DNA of 35,080 nt from Aquipuribacter hungaricus (GTDB lineage: Bacteria > Actinomycetota > Actinomycetes > Actinomycetales > JBBAYJ01): the NCBI RefSeq assembly GCF_037860755.1, contig NZ_JBBEOI010000015.1, positions 1 through 35,080 of the forward strand, given 5' to 3'. The notes under the pieces were generated by a model that ran no database searches, was not told where the DNA came from, and saw only the letters and a program-made list of their open reading frames with translations. Numbering within the stretch: position 1 is the stretch's first letter; every line of letters starts with the position of its first letter. Positions 17,772-28,618 of the stretch are shown piece after piece. Position numbers and translations under genes: made by a program.

Positions 17772-17800
17772 TTGGCACCGGTCGGCCGCTGGGCTAGTCT
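17772..17800 (+). promoter_or_regulatory. Promoter of the tRNA Gly-Cys-Val cluster
   Basis: TTGGCA (17772-17777) and TAGTCT (17795-17800) are separated by exactly 17 bases, 43 bases before the mature tRNA-Gly 5' end. It is a good housekeeping-sigma match placed just after the ssgB-like stop. Confidence 0.7.
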
Positions 17801-17843
17801 GCTCCAGCACCGCACGGCCGCCCCTGGCGGCCATGCGGAGAAT

Positions 17844-17915
17844 GCGGATGTGGCGCAGTGGTAGCGCATCACCTTGCCAAGGTGAGGGTCGCGGGTTCGA
17901 ATCCCGTCATCCGCT
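17844..17915 (+). tRNA. tRNA-Gly (GCC)
   Basis: Cloverleaf with acceptor GCGGATG/CATCCGC, D-arm GCGC/GCGC, and anticodon stem TCACC/GGTGA enclosing loop TTGCCAA (anticodon GCC). The T-arm is GCGGG/CCCGT with loop TTCGAAT. The discriminator is T and CCA is not encoded. Confidence 0.97.
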
Positions 17916-17962
17916 CGGAGCCGTCCCGCACGGGTGGACGTCAGCCTGGGACGTCTGCACGT

Positions 17963-18033
17963 GGTGGAGTGGCCGAGAGGCGAGGCAACGGCCTGCAAAG
18001 CCGTGTACACGGGTTCGAATCCCGTCTCCACCT
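17963..18033 (+). tRNA. tRNA-Cys (GCA)
   Basis: Cloverleaf with acceptor GGTGGAG/CTCCACC and anticodon stem ACGGC/GCCGT enclosing loop CTGCAAA (anticodon GCA). The T-loop is TTCGAAT and the discriminator is T. It lies 47 bases after tRNA-Gly and is probably co-transcribed. Confidence 0.97.
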
Positions 18034-18068
18034 CTCCACAGCACCACCGCACCACCCGGGTGCATCCC

Positions 18069-18142
18069 GGACGCGTAGCTCAGTTGGTTAGAGCGCATCC
18101 CTGACACGGATGAGGTCGGAGGTTCGAGTCCTCTCGCGTCCA
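18069..18142 (+). tRNA. tRNA-Val (GAC)
   Basis: Cloverleaf with acceptor GGACGCG/CGCGTCC, D-arm GCTC/GAGC, and anticodon stem CATCC/GGATG enclosing loop CTGACAC (anticodon GAC). The T-arm is GGAGG/CCTCT. The discriminator is A. It is the last tRNA of the cluster, followed at once by a hairpin. Confidence 0.97.
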
Positions 18143-18146
18143 CCCC

Positions 18147-18166
18147 GAGGCCCCCGCGGGGGCCTC
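18147..18166 (+). terminator. Terminator hairpin of the tRNA cluster
   Basis: GAGGCCCCCGCGGGGGCCTC is a perfect 20-bp palindrome five bases past tRNA-Val, followed by TCGTCGTCC. It should end the tRNA transcript before the IclR gene. Confidence 0.7.
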
Positions 18167-18204
18167 TCGTCGTCCCGCACCGTCCGCGCCGACGAGGGAG
18201 CACG

Positions 18205-19035
18205 ATGCAGCGTCGCGGCGAGGACCCGGACTTCGTCGAGGCGGTCGCCCGCGGCCTGGACGTCCTCACGGCCTTCGGGCCCGGCCGCCCGGCGATGTCG
18301 CTGAGCGAGGTCGCGACCGAGACGGGCCTGGCCCGGCCCACCGCCCGGCGGATCCTGCTCACCCTGCAGGCGCTCGGCTACGCCCGGTCCACCCCGCGCG
18401 GCTGGGAGCTCACGCCGCGCGTCCTCGACCTGGGCACGGCCTACGTCCAGGCGTCCGGGCTCTGGGAGCTCGCCCGGCCGCACATGGAGGCCCTGGTCGC
18501 GCGCACCGGGGAGTCCTGCTCCCTGGCCCAGCTCGACGGCTCCGACATCGTCTACGTCGCCCGCGTCGCCGTCCCCAAGATCATCGCCCTGCAGGTGTCG
18601 GTGGGGACCCGGTTCCCGGCGGTGCCCACGTCGCTGGGCAAGGTGCTGCTCGCCGCGCTCGACCCCGCGGACCTCGCCGGCGTGCTGGCCCAGCCCAGCC
18701 GGTCCGGCGTGCAGCAGCGCTGGCAGCCCTCCCCCGCCGAGCTCGACGCCGCGCTGCGCGAGGTGCGCGCGCAGGGCTGGGCGCTCACCGACGAGCAGCT
18801 CGCCCCGGGCATCCGCTCGGTGGCCGCACCGCTGCGCGACGGCGACGGGCGCGTTGTGGCCGCCGCCAACGTCACCGTCCACGCCGCGGAGACGTCGGTG
18901 GGGACGCTGCTGGGGGAGCACCTGCCGCTGCTGCTGCGCACCGCCGCGGACATCGGCGCAGACCTGGCCCGGGTGGGCGCGCTGCCCGTCTCGGGCGCCG
19001 ACCGGGCCGCGCCGGCACTGCCCGCCCGCCCCTGA
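18205..19035 (+). CDS. IclR-family transcriptional regulator (PcaR/PobR-like)
   Basis: A 276-residue regulator. The N-terminal winged helix-turn-helix is MSLSEVATETGLARPTARRI. The C-terminal effector domain carries TSLGKVLLAAL and a late GIRSVAAPLRDGDGRVVAAANV stretch, typical of the PcaR/PobR subgroup that controls aromatic-acid catabolism. The start is ATG at 18205 after GAGGGAG at 18194-18200. No aromatic-catabolism genes adjoin it. The next gene, glgX, is 200 bases downstream behind an inverted repeat, so it may act at a distance or on the trehalose genes. The target is unknown. Confidence 0.9.
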   Translation: MQRRGEDPDFVEAVARGLDVLTAFGPGRPAMSLSEVATETGLARPTARRILLTLQALGYARSTPRGWELTPRVLDLGTAYVQASGLWELARPHMEALVARTGESCSLAQLDGSDIVYVARVAVPKIIALQVSVGTRFPAVPTSLGKVLLAALDPADLAGVLAQPSRSGVQQRWQPSPAELDAALREVRAQGWALTDEQLAPGIRSVAAPLRDGDGRVVAAANVTVHAAETSVGTLLGEHLPLLLRTAADIGADLARVGALPVSGADRAAPALPARP

Positions 19036-19074
19036 CACGCGCTGCCGGACCGCTCGCGCACCGTCCGCCGTCCC

Positions 19075-19109
19075 GGAGGACTAGACCCGGCGCAGATGGG
19101 TAGTCCTCC
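19075..19109 (+). promoter_or_regulatory. Inverted repeat between iclR and glgX
   Basis: GGAGGACTA (19075-19083) is matched by TAGTCCTCC (19101-19109). Allowing a two-base bulge (GA), CCC and GGG extend the stem to 12 bp around the loop GGCGCAGAT. It could be the iclR terminator or an operator/attenuator for glgX. The dyad is far stronger than expected by chance, but I cannot assign it. Confidence 0.5.
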
Positions 19110-19235
19110 TCCGGCCCCCACCGCTGGCAGGGCTCCTGAGACGTCCGACGAACCGGTCGGGACGACCGGGCGTGGACAATACGAGTCCCGGTCGGACGCC
19201 CGACCGGCGGCGCACGACGACAAGAGGATGCAGCA

Positions 19236-21448
<2,213 letters not shown>

Positions 21449-21452
<4 letters not shown>

Positions 21453-24037
21453 GCGCCCCCGCGCCGGACCTGTCCGACGTGGCCGACCTGCCCGACGTGC
21501 CCGGTGCGGGGGTGGGCCGCCCGGTGCTGTCGACGTACCGGTTCCAGCTGCGGCCGGAGTTCGGCTTCGCGGACGCCCTCGCCGTCGTGGACCACCTCGC
21601 CGACCTCGGGGTGTCCCACGCCTACCTGTCGCCGGTGCTCACCGCGTCGCCGGGCAGCACCCACGGCTACGACGTGGTCGACCACTCCCGCATCAACCCC
21701 GAGCTCGGCGGGGAGGAGGGCCTCCGCGCCCTGGCCGACGCCCTGCACGCCCGCGGCCTCGGCGTCATCGCCGACGTGGTGCCCAACCACATGGCCGTGC
21801 CGAGCCCGCTGTGGCACAACCGCGCGATGTGGTCGGTGCTGCGCGACGGCCCCGGCTCCACGTTCGCCCGCTGGCTCGACGTGGACTGGACGGTGCCGCA
21901 GCGCGCGGTGCTCATGCCGGTCCTGGGCTCCCGGATCGGCGAGGTGCTCGACGCCGGCGAGCTCCGGCTGGCCCGCGAGGAGGTCCCGGTCGGCGAGGAC
22001 GGCGCGGTCGTCACCGAGACGGTGCTGCGCTACTTCGACCACGTCCTCCCGGTCCGCGCCGGCACCGAGGACCTGCCGATGGCCGAGCTCGTCGACCAGC
22101 AGTGGTACCGGCTGGCCCACTGGCGGGTCGCGGACGAGGAGCTCAACTACCGCCGCTTCTTCGACGTCGACACCCTCGCCGCGGTCCGCGTCGAGGACGA
22201 GGCCGTGTTCGAGGCCACCCACCGGGTGCTGCTCGACCTGTTCTCCCAGGGCGTCCTGGACGGCTTCCGGATCGACCACCCGGACGGCCTCGCCGACCCG
22301 CGCGGCTACCTGCGCCGGCTCTCGGCCGCCCGCGGCCCCGCCGGGCAGGCGCCCTACGTCGTCGTGGAGAAGATCCTCGAGGGCGAGGAGGCGCTGCCCG
22401 CCGACTGGCCGTGCGACGGGACCACCGGCTACGAGACGCTGCGCCGGATCACCGGCGTGCTCGTCAACCCCTTCGCCGAGGCGCCGCTCACCCTGCTGCA
22501 CCACGAGATCGGGACGAGCGCGGGTGCCGCGGTCGGCGACTACCACGAGCTCGTCGACACCGCGAAGCGCGAGGTCGTCCAGGGCGGGCAGTACGCCGAG
22601 GTCCACCGCCTCGTCGACCTGCTCGTCGACATCTGCGCCGACGACATCCACCTGCGCGACCACACCCGCCGCGCGCTGCACGACTCGGTCGTGGAGCTGC
22701 TCGTGGCCATGGAGCGCTACCGCGCCTACGTCGTGCCCGGCGAGGAGCCGGACGCCGAGGCCGTCGCCGTGCTGTCCGAGGCCGCGCACCGCGCGCGCGA
22801 GCGGCTGCCCGAGGACCGGCAGGCCACCCTCGACCTGGTCACGCACCTGGTCCTGGGCCGCGACCTGGTGGCCGGCTCGTCCGGCGCCCTCGCCGAGGGC
22901 TCGCAGGAGCAGGGCGGCGCGGACGGCCTCGCCCGCCGCCGCGAGCTCGTCGTCCGGTTCCAGCAGACCTGCGGCCCCGTCATGGCCAAGGGCGTGGAGG
23001 ACACGGCGTTCTACCGCTGGCAGCGCTTCGTCGCGCTCAACGAGGTCGGCGGCGACCCCGCCCGCTTCGGCATCACGCCCGAGGAGCTGCACGCAGCCGC
23101 CGAGCGGACCGCGGCGACGTGGCCCTCGACCATGACGACGCTGTCCACGCACGACACCAAGCGCAGCGAGGACGCCCGGGCGCGGCTGCTCGCCGCGGTC
23201 GAGGACCCCGAGCGCTGGGTCGGCGCCGTCCGGGGCTGGCACGAGGCGGCCGCCCCGCTGCGGCAGGGCGACCTGGTCGACGGCGACACCGAGCTCCTGC
23301 TGTGGCAGACCCTGGTCGCGACCTGGCCCGTCACCGAGGAGCGCCTGGTCGGGTACCTGGAGAAGGCCACCCGCGAGGCCAAGCTGCACACCACGTGGAC
23401 GAGCCCCGACGAGGCCTACGAGGGCGCCGTCACCGCGCTGGCCGCCGGGGTGCTCGCCGACCCCGACCTGTCCGGCGACGTGGCCTCCTTCGTCGAGGCG
23501 GTGCAGCCGTGGACCCGCGCGACGACGCTGGCGCAGAAGGCGCTCCAGCTCGTGCTGCCGGGCGTGCCCGACGTCTACCAGGGCACCGAGACGGTCGACC
23601 GCTCCCTCGTCGACCCGGACAACCGCCGGGCCGTCGACTACGAGGACCGCCGTGCCCGGCTGGCGCACCTCGACGGCGGCGGGGAGCCGCGCGACCTGGA
23701 CGACGAGAAGCTGCTCGTCACCAGCCGCGCGCTGCGGCTGCGCCGTGACCTGCCCGCGGCCTTCGTCGGCCCCGACGCCGGCTACGAGCCGGTCGCCACG
23801 TCCACCGGCAACGCGTTCGCCCTCGGTCGCGGCCCGGTCGGCGCGCCCGAGGTCGTCCTCGTCGTCACGCGGCGCCCGGGCGAGCTCGACCGGCTCGGCG
23901 GCTGGGGCCGGCACACCGTGTCGCTGCCCGAGGGCCGCTGGGTCGACGTGCTCACCGGCACCGGCCACGAGGGCGGGGGCGTGCCCGCCTCCGACCTGCT
24001 CGACCGGCTCCCCGTCGCCCTGCTGCGGCGGGCGTGA
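21449..24037 (+). CDS. treY: Maltooligosyl trehalose synthase
   Basis: An 862-residue GH13 enzyme that converts the reducing-end alpha-1,4 bond of maltooligosaccharides into alpha,alpha-1,1, giving maltooligosyl trehalose. Family marks include STYRFQLRPEFGF near the N terminus, GSTHGYDVVDH, VPNHMA, the nucleophile Asp in DGFRIDHPDGLADP, the acid/base Glu in VVEKILEGEE, and STHDTKRSEDARARL. VLPGVPDVYQGTE lies near the C terminus. It is somewhat longer than the M. tuberculosis protein. The start is GTG at 21449, overlapping the glgX stop as GTGA. The frame is open far upstream inside glgX, but that part is shadow. Confidence 0.95.
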
Positions 24038-24113
24038 TGGCAGCACCGCGCCGCCCGGGCGCCCCGTCGCACCGTCTCGCCCGCCGCGGGGCGCTCTGGC
24101 AGGGTCGTCGCCG

Positions 24114-25904
24114 ATGAGCCACACCTTCGCCGTCTGGGCGCCTGACGCCAGCACCGTCGACCTCGTCCTCGTCCGGGACGCCACCGGGCCCGAGGACGGC
24201 CAGCGCAGCCTGCGCCCCATGACCAAGGTCGACGGGGGCTGGTGGCGCCTGGCCGTCGGCGGCACCGGCCACGGGACGGACTACCTGTACTCCGTCGACG
24301 GCGGCGACCCCGCCCCGGACCCGCGCTCGTCCTGGCAGCCGTTCGGGGTCCACGGGCCGAGCCGGCTGTTCGACCCGTCCCTGCACTCCTGGGCCGACGA
24401 CGGCTGGCGCGGCCGCGACGTCCGCGGCGCCCTGCACTACGAGCTGCACGTCGGCACCTTCACGCCCGAGGGCACGCTGGACGCGGCCGCCGGGATGCTC
24501 GACCACCTGGTGTCGGTGGGCGTCGAGGTCGTCGCGCTCATGCCCGTCGCGGCCTTCCCCGGCCGCTGGGGCTGGGGCTACGACGGCGTCCACCTGTTCG
24601 CCGTGCACGACCCGTACGGCGGCCCGGCCGCGCTGCAGCGGTTCGTCGACGCCTGCCACGCCCGCGGCCTCGCCGTGTCCCTCGACGTCGTCTACAACCA
24701 CCTCGGGCCGGCAGGGAACTACACGTCGGTGTTCGGGCCCTACTTCACCGACGCCCACGAGACCCCGTGGGGCCAGGCGGTCAACCTCGACGCCGAGCAC
24801 TCCGCGGAGGTCCGGCGCTGGATCTGCGACAACGCGCTGCGGTGGTTCCGCGACTTCCACGTCGACGCGCTGCGCCTGGACGCCGTCCACGCCCTCGTCG
24901 ACGACTCCCCCCGCCACGTGCTCGCGCAGCTGGCCGAGGAGACCGCGGCGCTGTCCGACGGGCTGCACCGGCCGCTGTCGCTCGTCGCGGAGTCCGACCT
25001 CAACGACGCCGTCATGGTCACCCCGACCACCGACGGCGGCCTGGGGATGACGGCGCAGTGGGACGACGACGTCCACCACGCCCTGCACACGCTCATGACC
25101 GGCGAGCGGCAGGGCTACTACGCCGACTTCGGCAGCGCCGACGTGCTCCGGACGGTCTGGCGCGAGGCCTTCTGGCACGCAGGGCGGCACTCGACGTTCC
25201 GCGGCGAGGTGTGGGGCGCCCGCGTGCCGGCCGGCACGTCGGGCCACCGGTTCCTCGCCTACGCCTCCAACCACGACCAGATCGGCAACCGCGCGGTCGG
25301 CGACCGTCCGTCGGCGACGCTGTCGCCCGGGGAGCTGGCGGCCGAGCTGGCCCTGGTCCTCACCTCCCCATTCACGCCCATGCTCTTCATGGGCGAGGAG
25401 TGGGGCGCGACGACGCCGTTCCAGTTCTTCACCGACCACGGCGACCCCGAGCTGGGGCGCGCGGTGAGCGAGGGCCGTCGCCGGGAGTTCGCCGGCCACG
25501 GCTGGGACGCCGAGGACGTGCCCGACCCGCAGGACCCCGCCACGCGGGATGCCTCCGTGCTCCGCTGGGACGAGCCCGGCGAGCCCGTGCGGACCGGGCT
25601 GCTGGACTTCGTCCGCGACCTGGTGCGGCTGCGCGCAGCCGAGCCCGACCTGCGCGACGACGACCTCGGCGCGGTCGAGGTCGACGCCGGTCCGCCGGAC
25701 GAGTCCCGCGTCGACGGCCGGCCCGAGTGGCTCGTCGTGCACCGGGGCGCCTGGCGCGTCGTCGTCGTGCTCGCCGACCGCGAGACCGAGGTGCCGCTGC
25801 ACGGCCACGGCACCCTCGCCCGGCACTGGGGCCCGGCCCGCACGACCGGTCGCACCGTGGTGCTCGGCGGCCCCGGCGCGGCCCTGGTGCGTCTGCACGA
25901 CTGA
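24114..25904 (+). CDS. treZ: Maltooligosyl trehalose trehalohydrolase
   Basis: A 596-residue GH13 enzyme that releases trehalose from maltooligosyl trehalose, completing the TreYZ pathway. An N-terminal beta domain (HTFAVWAPDASTVDLVLVRD) is followed by the barrel with DVVYNHLGPAGNY, the nucleophile Asp in VDALRLDAVHAL, the acid/base Glu in LVAESDLND, and SNHDQIGNR. MLFMGEEWGATTPFQFFTDH is characteristic of TreZ. ATG at 24114 has no good Shine-Dalgarno sequence. CAGGGT at 24100-24105, eight bases before it, could be the -10 of a separate leaderless transcript, although read-through from treY (76-bp gap) is also likely. The C terminus is followed by a repeat/hairpin element. Confidence 0.95.
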   Translation: MSHTFAVWAPDASTVDLVLVRDATGPEDGQRSLRPMTKVDGGWWRLAVGGTGHGTDYLYSVDGGDPAPDPRSSWQPFGVHGPSRLFDPSLHSWADDGWRGRDVRGALHYELHVGTFTPEGTLDAAAGMLDHLVSVGVEVVALMPVAAFPGRWGWGYDGVHLFAVHDPYGGPAALQRFVDACHARGLAVSLDVVYNHLGPAGNYTSVFGPYFTDAHETPWGQAVNLDAEHSAEVRRWICDNALRWFRDFHVDALRLDAVHALVDDSPRHVLAQLAEETAALSDGLHRPLSLVAESDLNDAVMVTPTTDGGLGMTAQWDDDVHHALHTLMTGERQGYYADFGSADVLRTVWREAFWHAGRHSTFRGEVWGARVPAGTSGHRFLAYASNHDQIGNRAVGDRPSATLSPGELAAELALVLTSPFTPMLFMGEEWGATTPFQFFTDHGDPELGRAVSEGRRREFAGHGWDAEDVPDPQDPATRDASVLRWDEPGEPVRTGLLDFVRDLVRLRAAEPDLRDDDLGAVEVDAGPPDESRVDGRPEWLVVHRGAWRVVVVLADRETEVPLHGHGTLARHWGPARTTGRTVVLGGPGAALVRLHD

Positions 25905-25930
25905 CGCGTCCGCCGTCTGATTCGTCGCAA

Positions 25931-25976
25931 CGGCACCCTGCGACGGTCTAGCCGGCACGACGGCACCCTGCGACGG
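25931..25976 (+). repeat. Direct repeat of 16-17 bp after treZ
   Basis: CGGCACCCTGCGACGG occurs at 25931-25946 and again at 25961-25976, exactly 30 bp apart; an A precedes both copies. An inverted partial copy follows at 25988-26000 as part of the hairpin below. The pattern resembles a short extragenic repeat family. Confidence 0.75.
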
Positions 25977-26008
25977 GACAGCTCCGGCGCAGGGTGCCGT
26001 CGTGTCGG
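25952..26008. terminator. 21-bp hairpin between convergent treZ and zapE-like genes
   Basis: CCGGCACGACGGCACCCTGCG (25952-25972, given on plus) pairs with CGCAGGGTGCCGTCGTGTCGG (25988-26008) with one G-T wobble and a 15-base loop. It lies in the 198-bp gap between two converging genes and can terminate both. No T-tract is present. The rest of the gap shows no coding potential. Confidence 0.75.
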
Positions 26009-26102
26009 AACGGGGTGGTGGTGGCGCAGCCCACCCGCCCCGGCCCGGCCACGTCGCTCGCCCTGCGCGCACCGGTCGACCGGCACGGCCGCCCTGCTCG
26101 CC

Positions 26103-27134
26103 CTAGGCGGCCACCGACCCCGCCTCGCGGGCGAGCGCGGTCAGCCGGCTGAGCGCGCGCAGGTACTTCTTGCGGTAGCCGCCGCGCAGCATGGCCTCGT
26201 CGAAGAGCGCCGACAGCGGCTCTCCCCCGGCCGTGAGCGGCAGCGCGCGGTCGTACATCCGGTCGGCGAGCACCACCAGGCGCAGGGCGACGTTCTGGTC
26301 CGGCACCGGGGCCACGCCGGACCAGCCGACCTCGGTCACGCCGTCCAGCAGGGCGCCGTAGCGGCTCGGGTGCACCGTGGCCAGGTGCGCGCACAGGTCG
26401 GCGAAGTCGTCGACCGTGGCGCCCGGGCGCCCGGCGAGCGCCGCGAGGTCTGCGGGGGCGGCGGGCTCCGGGGTGGGGGGCGCACCGCGGTGGCGGTAGT
26501 CGTCGCCGTCCACGGTCACCACCTCGAACAGCCGCCCGAGCGCCTGGATCTCGCGCAGGAAGTCCTCGGCGGCGAACCGGTCGCTGCCGAGCGAGCCGGG
26601 CAGCGTGTTGGAGGTCGCGGCGAGCCGGGCCCCGGAGTCGGCGAGCTCGCGCAGCAGCCGGGCCATGAGCACCGTGTCGCCGGGGTCGTCGAGCTCGAAC
26701 TCGTCGATGCAGACCAGGTCCGCGCCGCGCAGCGCGTCGACGGCGCCGCGGAAGCCGAGCGCCCCGGCCAGCTGGGTGTACTCCACGAACGTGCCGTAGT
26801 GCTTGCGCCCGGCGGCCTCGTGCCAGGCCGCCGCGAGCAGGTGGGTCTTGCCGACGCCGAACCCCCCGTCCAGGTACAGCCCCCGGGGCTCGGGGTCCTC
26901 CTGCACGCGCCCCAGCAGGCGCCCCAGGCCTCGGCGGGGGGCCGTCAAAGCACCGGCCGAAGAGAAGCGGCCGACGTGGTCGCGGGCCTCGATCTGGCTC
27001 GGCTGGGCGGGATCGGGCCGGTACGTGGACAGGCGGGCCTCGGAGAACCGGGGCGGCGGGACCAGGTCGTCGAGCAGCCGGGTCCGGTCCAGGGCGGGGT
27101 GCCGGTCGACGAGCCGGTCGGCCTGGGTGCGCAC
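26103..27134 (-). CDS. zapE: ZapE/AFG1-family ATPase
   Basis: A 343-residue AAA-type ATPase. Walker A is GGFGVGKT (90-97), Walker B is [11 protein letters not shown] (Asp144, Glu145), and sensor 1 is ATSNTLP. The C terminus [22 protein letters not shown] is family-typical. In E. coli ZapE associates with the division ring; eukaryotic AFG1/LACE1 acts in mitochondrial protein quality control. The actinobacterial role is not established. M. tuberculosis Rv2670c, next to ribD (Rv2671), is the positional counterpart. The start is GTG at 27134, seven bases after TAGCCT on the minus strand, suggesting a leaderless mRNA. It is divergent from sseA. Confidence 0.88.
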   Translation of the reverse strand: MRTQADRLVDRHPALDRTRLLDDLVPPPRFSEARLSTYRPDPAQPSQIEARDHVGRFSSAGALTAPRRGLGRLLGRVQEDPEPRGLYLDGGFGVGKTHLLAAAWHEAAGRKHYGTFVEYTQLAGALGFRGAVDALRGADLVCIDEFELDDPGDTVLMARLLRELADSGARLAATSNTLPGSLGSDRFAAEDFLREIQALGRLFEVVTVDGDDYRHRGAPPTPEPAAPADLAALAGRPGATVDDFADLCAHLATVHPSRYGALLDGVTEVGWSGVAPVPDQNVALRLVVLADRMYDRALPLTAGGEPLSALFDEAMLRGGYRKKYLRALSRLTALAREAGSVAA

Positions 27135-27141
27135 GGCCAGG

Positions 27142-27147
27142 AGGCTA
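27142..27147 (-). promoter_or_regulatory. Candidate -10 element for leaderless zapE mRNA
   Basis: The minus strand reads TAGCCT, then CCTGGCC, then the GTG at 27134. No Shine-Dalgarno sequence is present. Confidence 0.5.
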
Positions 27148-27279
27148 CGGGGCGGGGCGACACGCCCGGGGACCGGACGGGGAACGGGCACGGCACGCCG
27201 GGTGTTGGCACCCTCTGACAGGCGGGGAGCCCTGCCCCGACCGCCAGCCGCACGCCCGCCCCACCCTGAGGAGACCCCA

Positions 27280-28170
27280 GTGCCGACCGAGCACGACACC
27301 GACGCCAAGCTCGCCCCCTACGCCCACCCGGAGCGCCTGGTCACGACCGGGTGGCTGGCCGACCGGCTCGGCACCCCCGGCCTGGTGGTCGTGGAGTCCA
27401 GCGAGGACGTCCTGCTCTACGAGACCGGCCACATCGAGGGTGCCGTCAAGATCGACTGGCACACCGAGCTCAACGACCCGGTGACCCGCGACTACGTGGA
27501 CGGCGAGGGCTTCGCGGCGCTCATGCGCGCCAAGGGCATCTCGCGCGAGGACACCGTCGTGCTGTACGGCGACAAGAACAACTGGTGGGCCGCCTACGCG
27601 CTGTGGGTGTTCACGCTGTTCGGCCACGAGGACGTCCGGCTGCTCGACGGCGGCCGCACCAAGTGGGAGGCCGAGGGCCGGGCGTACACGACCGACAAGC
27701 CGGCCGTCCCCGCCGTCGACTACCCCGTCGTCGAGCGCGACGACAGCAGCATCCGCGCCTTCCTGCCCGACGTGCTGCAGCACCTGGGCAAGCCGATGGT
27801 CGACGTCCGCTCCCCCGAGGAGTACACCGGCCAGCGGACCCACATGCCGGCCTACCCGGAGGAGGGCGCCCTGCGCGGCGGCCACATCCCGGGGGCGCAG
27901 TCGGTGCCGTGGGCCCGCGCGGTCGCCGAGGACGGCGGCTTCAAGTCCCGCGAGGAGCTCGAGGCGGTCTACACCGGCGAGAAGGGCCTGCAGCCCACCG
28001 ACGACGTCGTCGCCTACTGCCGGATCGGGGAGCGCTCGAGCCACACCTGGTTCGTCCTCACCCACCTGCTGGGCTTCGAGAAGGTCCGCAACTACGACGG
28101 GTCGTGGACGGAGTGGGGCAACGCCGTGCGCGTCCCCATCGCCACGGGCGCCGAGCCGGGCCAGGCGTGA
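27280..28170 (+). CDS. sseA: Thiosulfate/3-mercaptopyruvate sulfurtransferase (tandem rhodanese)
   Basis: A 296-residue two-domain rhodanese. The N-terminal domain is inactive (YGDKNNWWA replaces the active-site loop). The C-terminal domain carries catalytic Cys247 in [12 protein letters not shown], the form seen in actinobacterial CysA/SseA sulfurtransferases. It transfers sulfane sulfur from thiosulfate or mercaptopyruvate to a thiol acceptor in the cytoplasm. The start is GTG at 27280 with GAGGAG at 27268-27273. It overlaps the SufE-like gene by four bases, as in M. tuberculosis Rv3283-Rv3284, which suggests the two proteins pass sulfur between them. Confidence 0.93.
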   Translation: MPTEHDTDAKLAPYAHPERLVTTGWLADRLGTPGLVVVESSEDVLLYETGHIEGAVKIDWHTELNDPVTRDYVDGEGFAALMRAKGISREDTVVLYGDKNNWWAAYALWVFTLFGHEDVRLLDGGRTKWEAEGRAYTTDKPAVPAVDYPVVERDDSSIRAFLPDVLQHLGKPMVDVRSPEEYTGQRTHMPAYPEEGALRGGHIPGAQSVPWARAVAEDGGFKSREELEAVYTGEKGLQPTDDVVAYCRIGERSSHTWFVLTHLLGFEKVRNYDGSWTEWGNAVRVPIATGAEPGQA

Positions 28171-28616
28171 GCGACGGCACCCTGCCCGGTCGGTTCGACG
28201 CGGTCGTCGAGGACTTCGGCGCGCTCGAGCAGCAGGACCGCCTCGTCCTGCTCCTGGAGTTCGCCGACGGCCTGCCCGAGCTGCCGGAGCACCTGGCCTC
28301 CCACCGCGAGGTGATGGAGGTCGTCCCGGAGTGCCAGTCCCCCGTGTTCGTCCACGTCGAGGTCGAGGGGACCGGCCCACAGGCACCCGTCCACGTGTAC
28401 CTGTCGGCGCCCCGCGAGGCACCGACGACGCGTGGGTTCGCGGCGATCCTCGCCGAGGGCATGACGGGCCTGGACGCCGCCGGGGTGCTCGCCGTGCCCG
28501 ACGACGTGCCGCACCGCCTGGGCCTGGAGCGCGCGGTGAGCATGCTGCGCCTGCGCGGGATGTCCGGGATGCTCGGCCGGATCCAGCGGCAGGTTCGCGA
28601 GAAGGCCGCCGTCTAG
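28167..28616 (+). CDS. sufE: SufE-like sulfur acceptor protein
   Basis: A 149-residue SufE-domain protein. The sulfur-accepting cysteine is Cys56 in [11 protein letters not shown], on the conserved loop. The C terminus [18 protein letters not shown] is typical of the family. Classical SufE activates the cysteine desulfurase SufS. Here the partner gene is a sulfurtransferase, so this copy may accept sulfur from SseA. GTG at 28167 overlaps the sseA stop as GTGA. The stop is two bases before the next gene. Confidence 0.9.
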   Translation: MSDGTLPGRFDAVVEDFGALEQQDRLVLLLEFADGLPELPEHLASHREVMEVVPECQSPVFVHVEVEGTGPQAPVHVYLSAPREAPTTRGFAAILAEGMTGLDAAGVLAVPDDVPHRLGLERAVSMLRLRGMSGMLGRIQRQVREKAAV

Positions 28617-28618
28617 GC

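Noticed and set aside
16509-18142. tRNA genes as integration site of a genomic island
   Set aside because: No integrase, no repeated tRNA 3' end and no change in composition are seen beside the four tRNA genes.
18205-19035. IclR regulator as part of an aromatic-acid catabolic cluster
   Set aside because: The protein resembles PcaR/PobR, but no pca, pob or ring-cleavage gene is adjacent; only glgX-treY-treZ follows.
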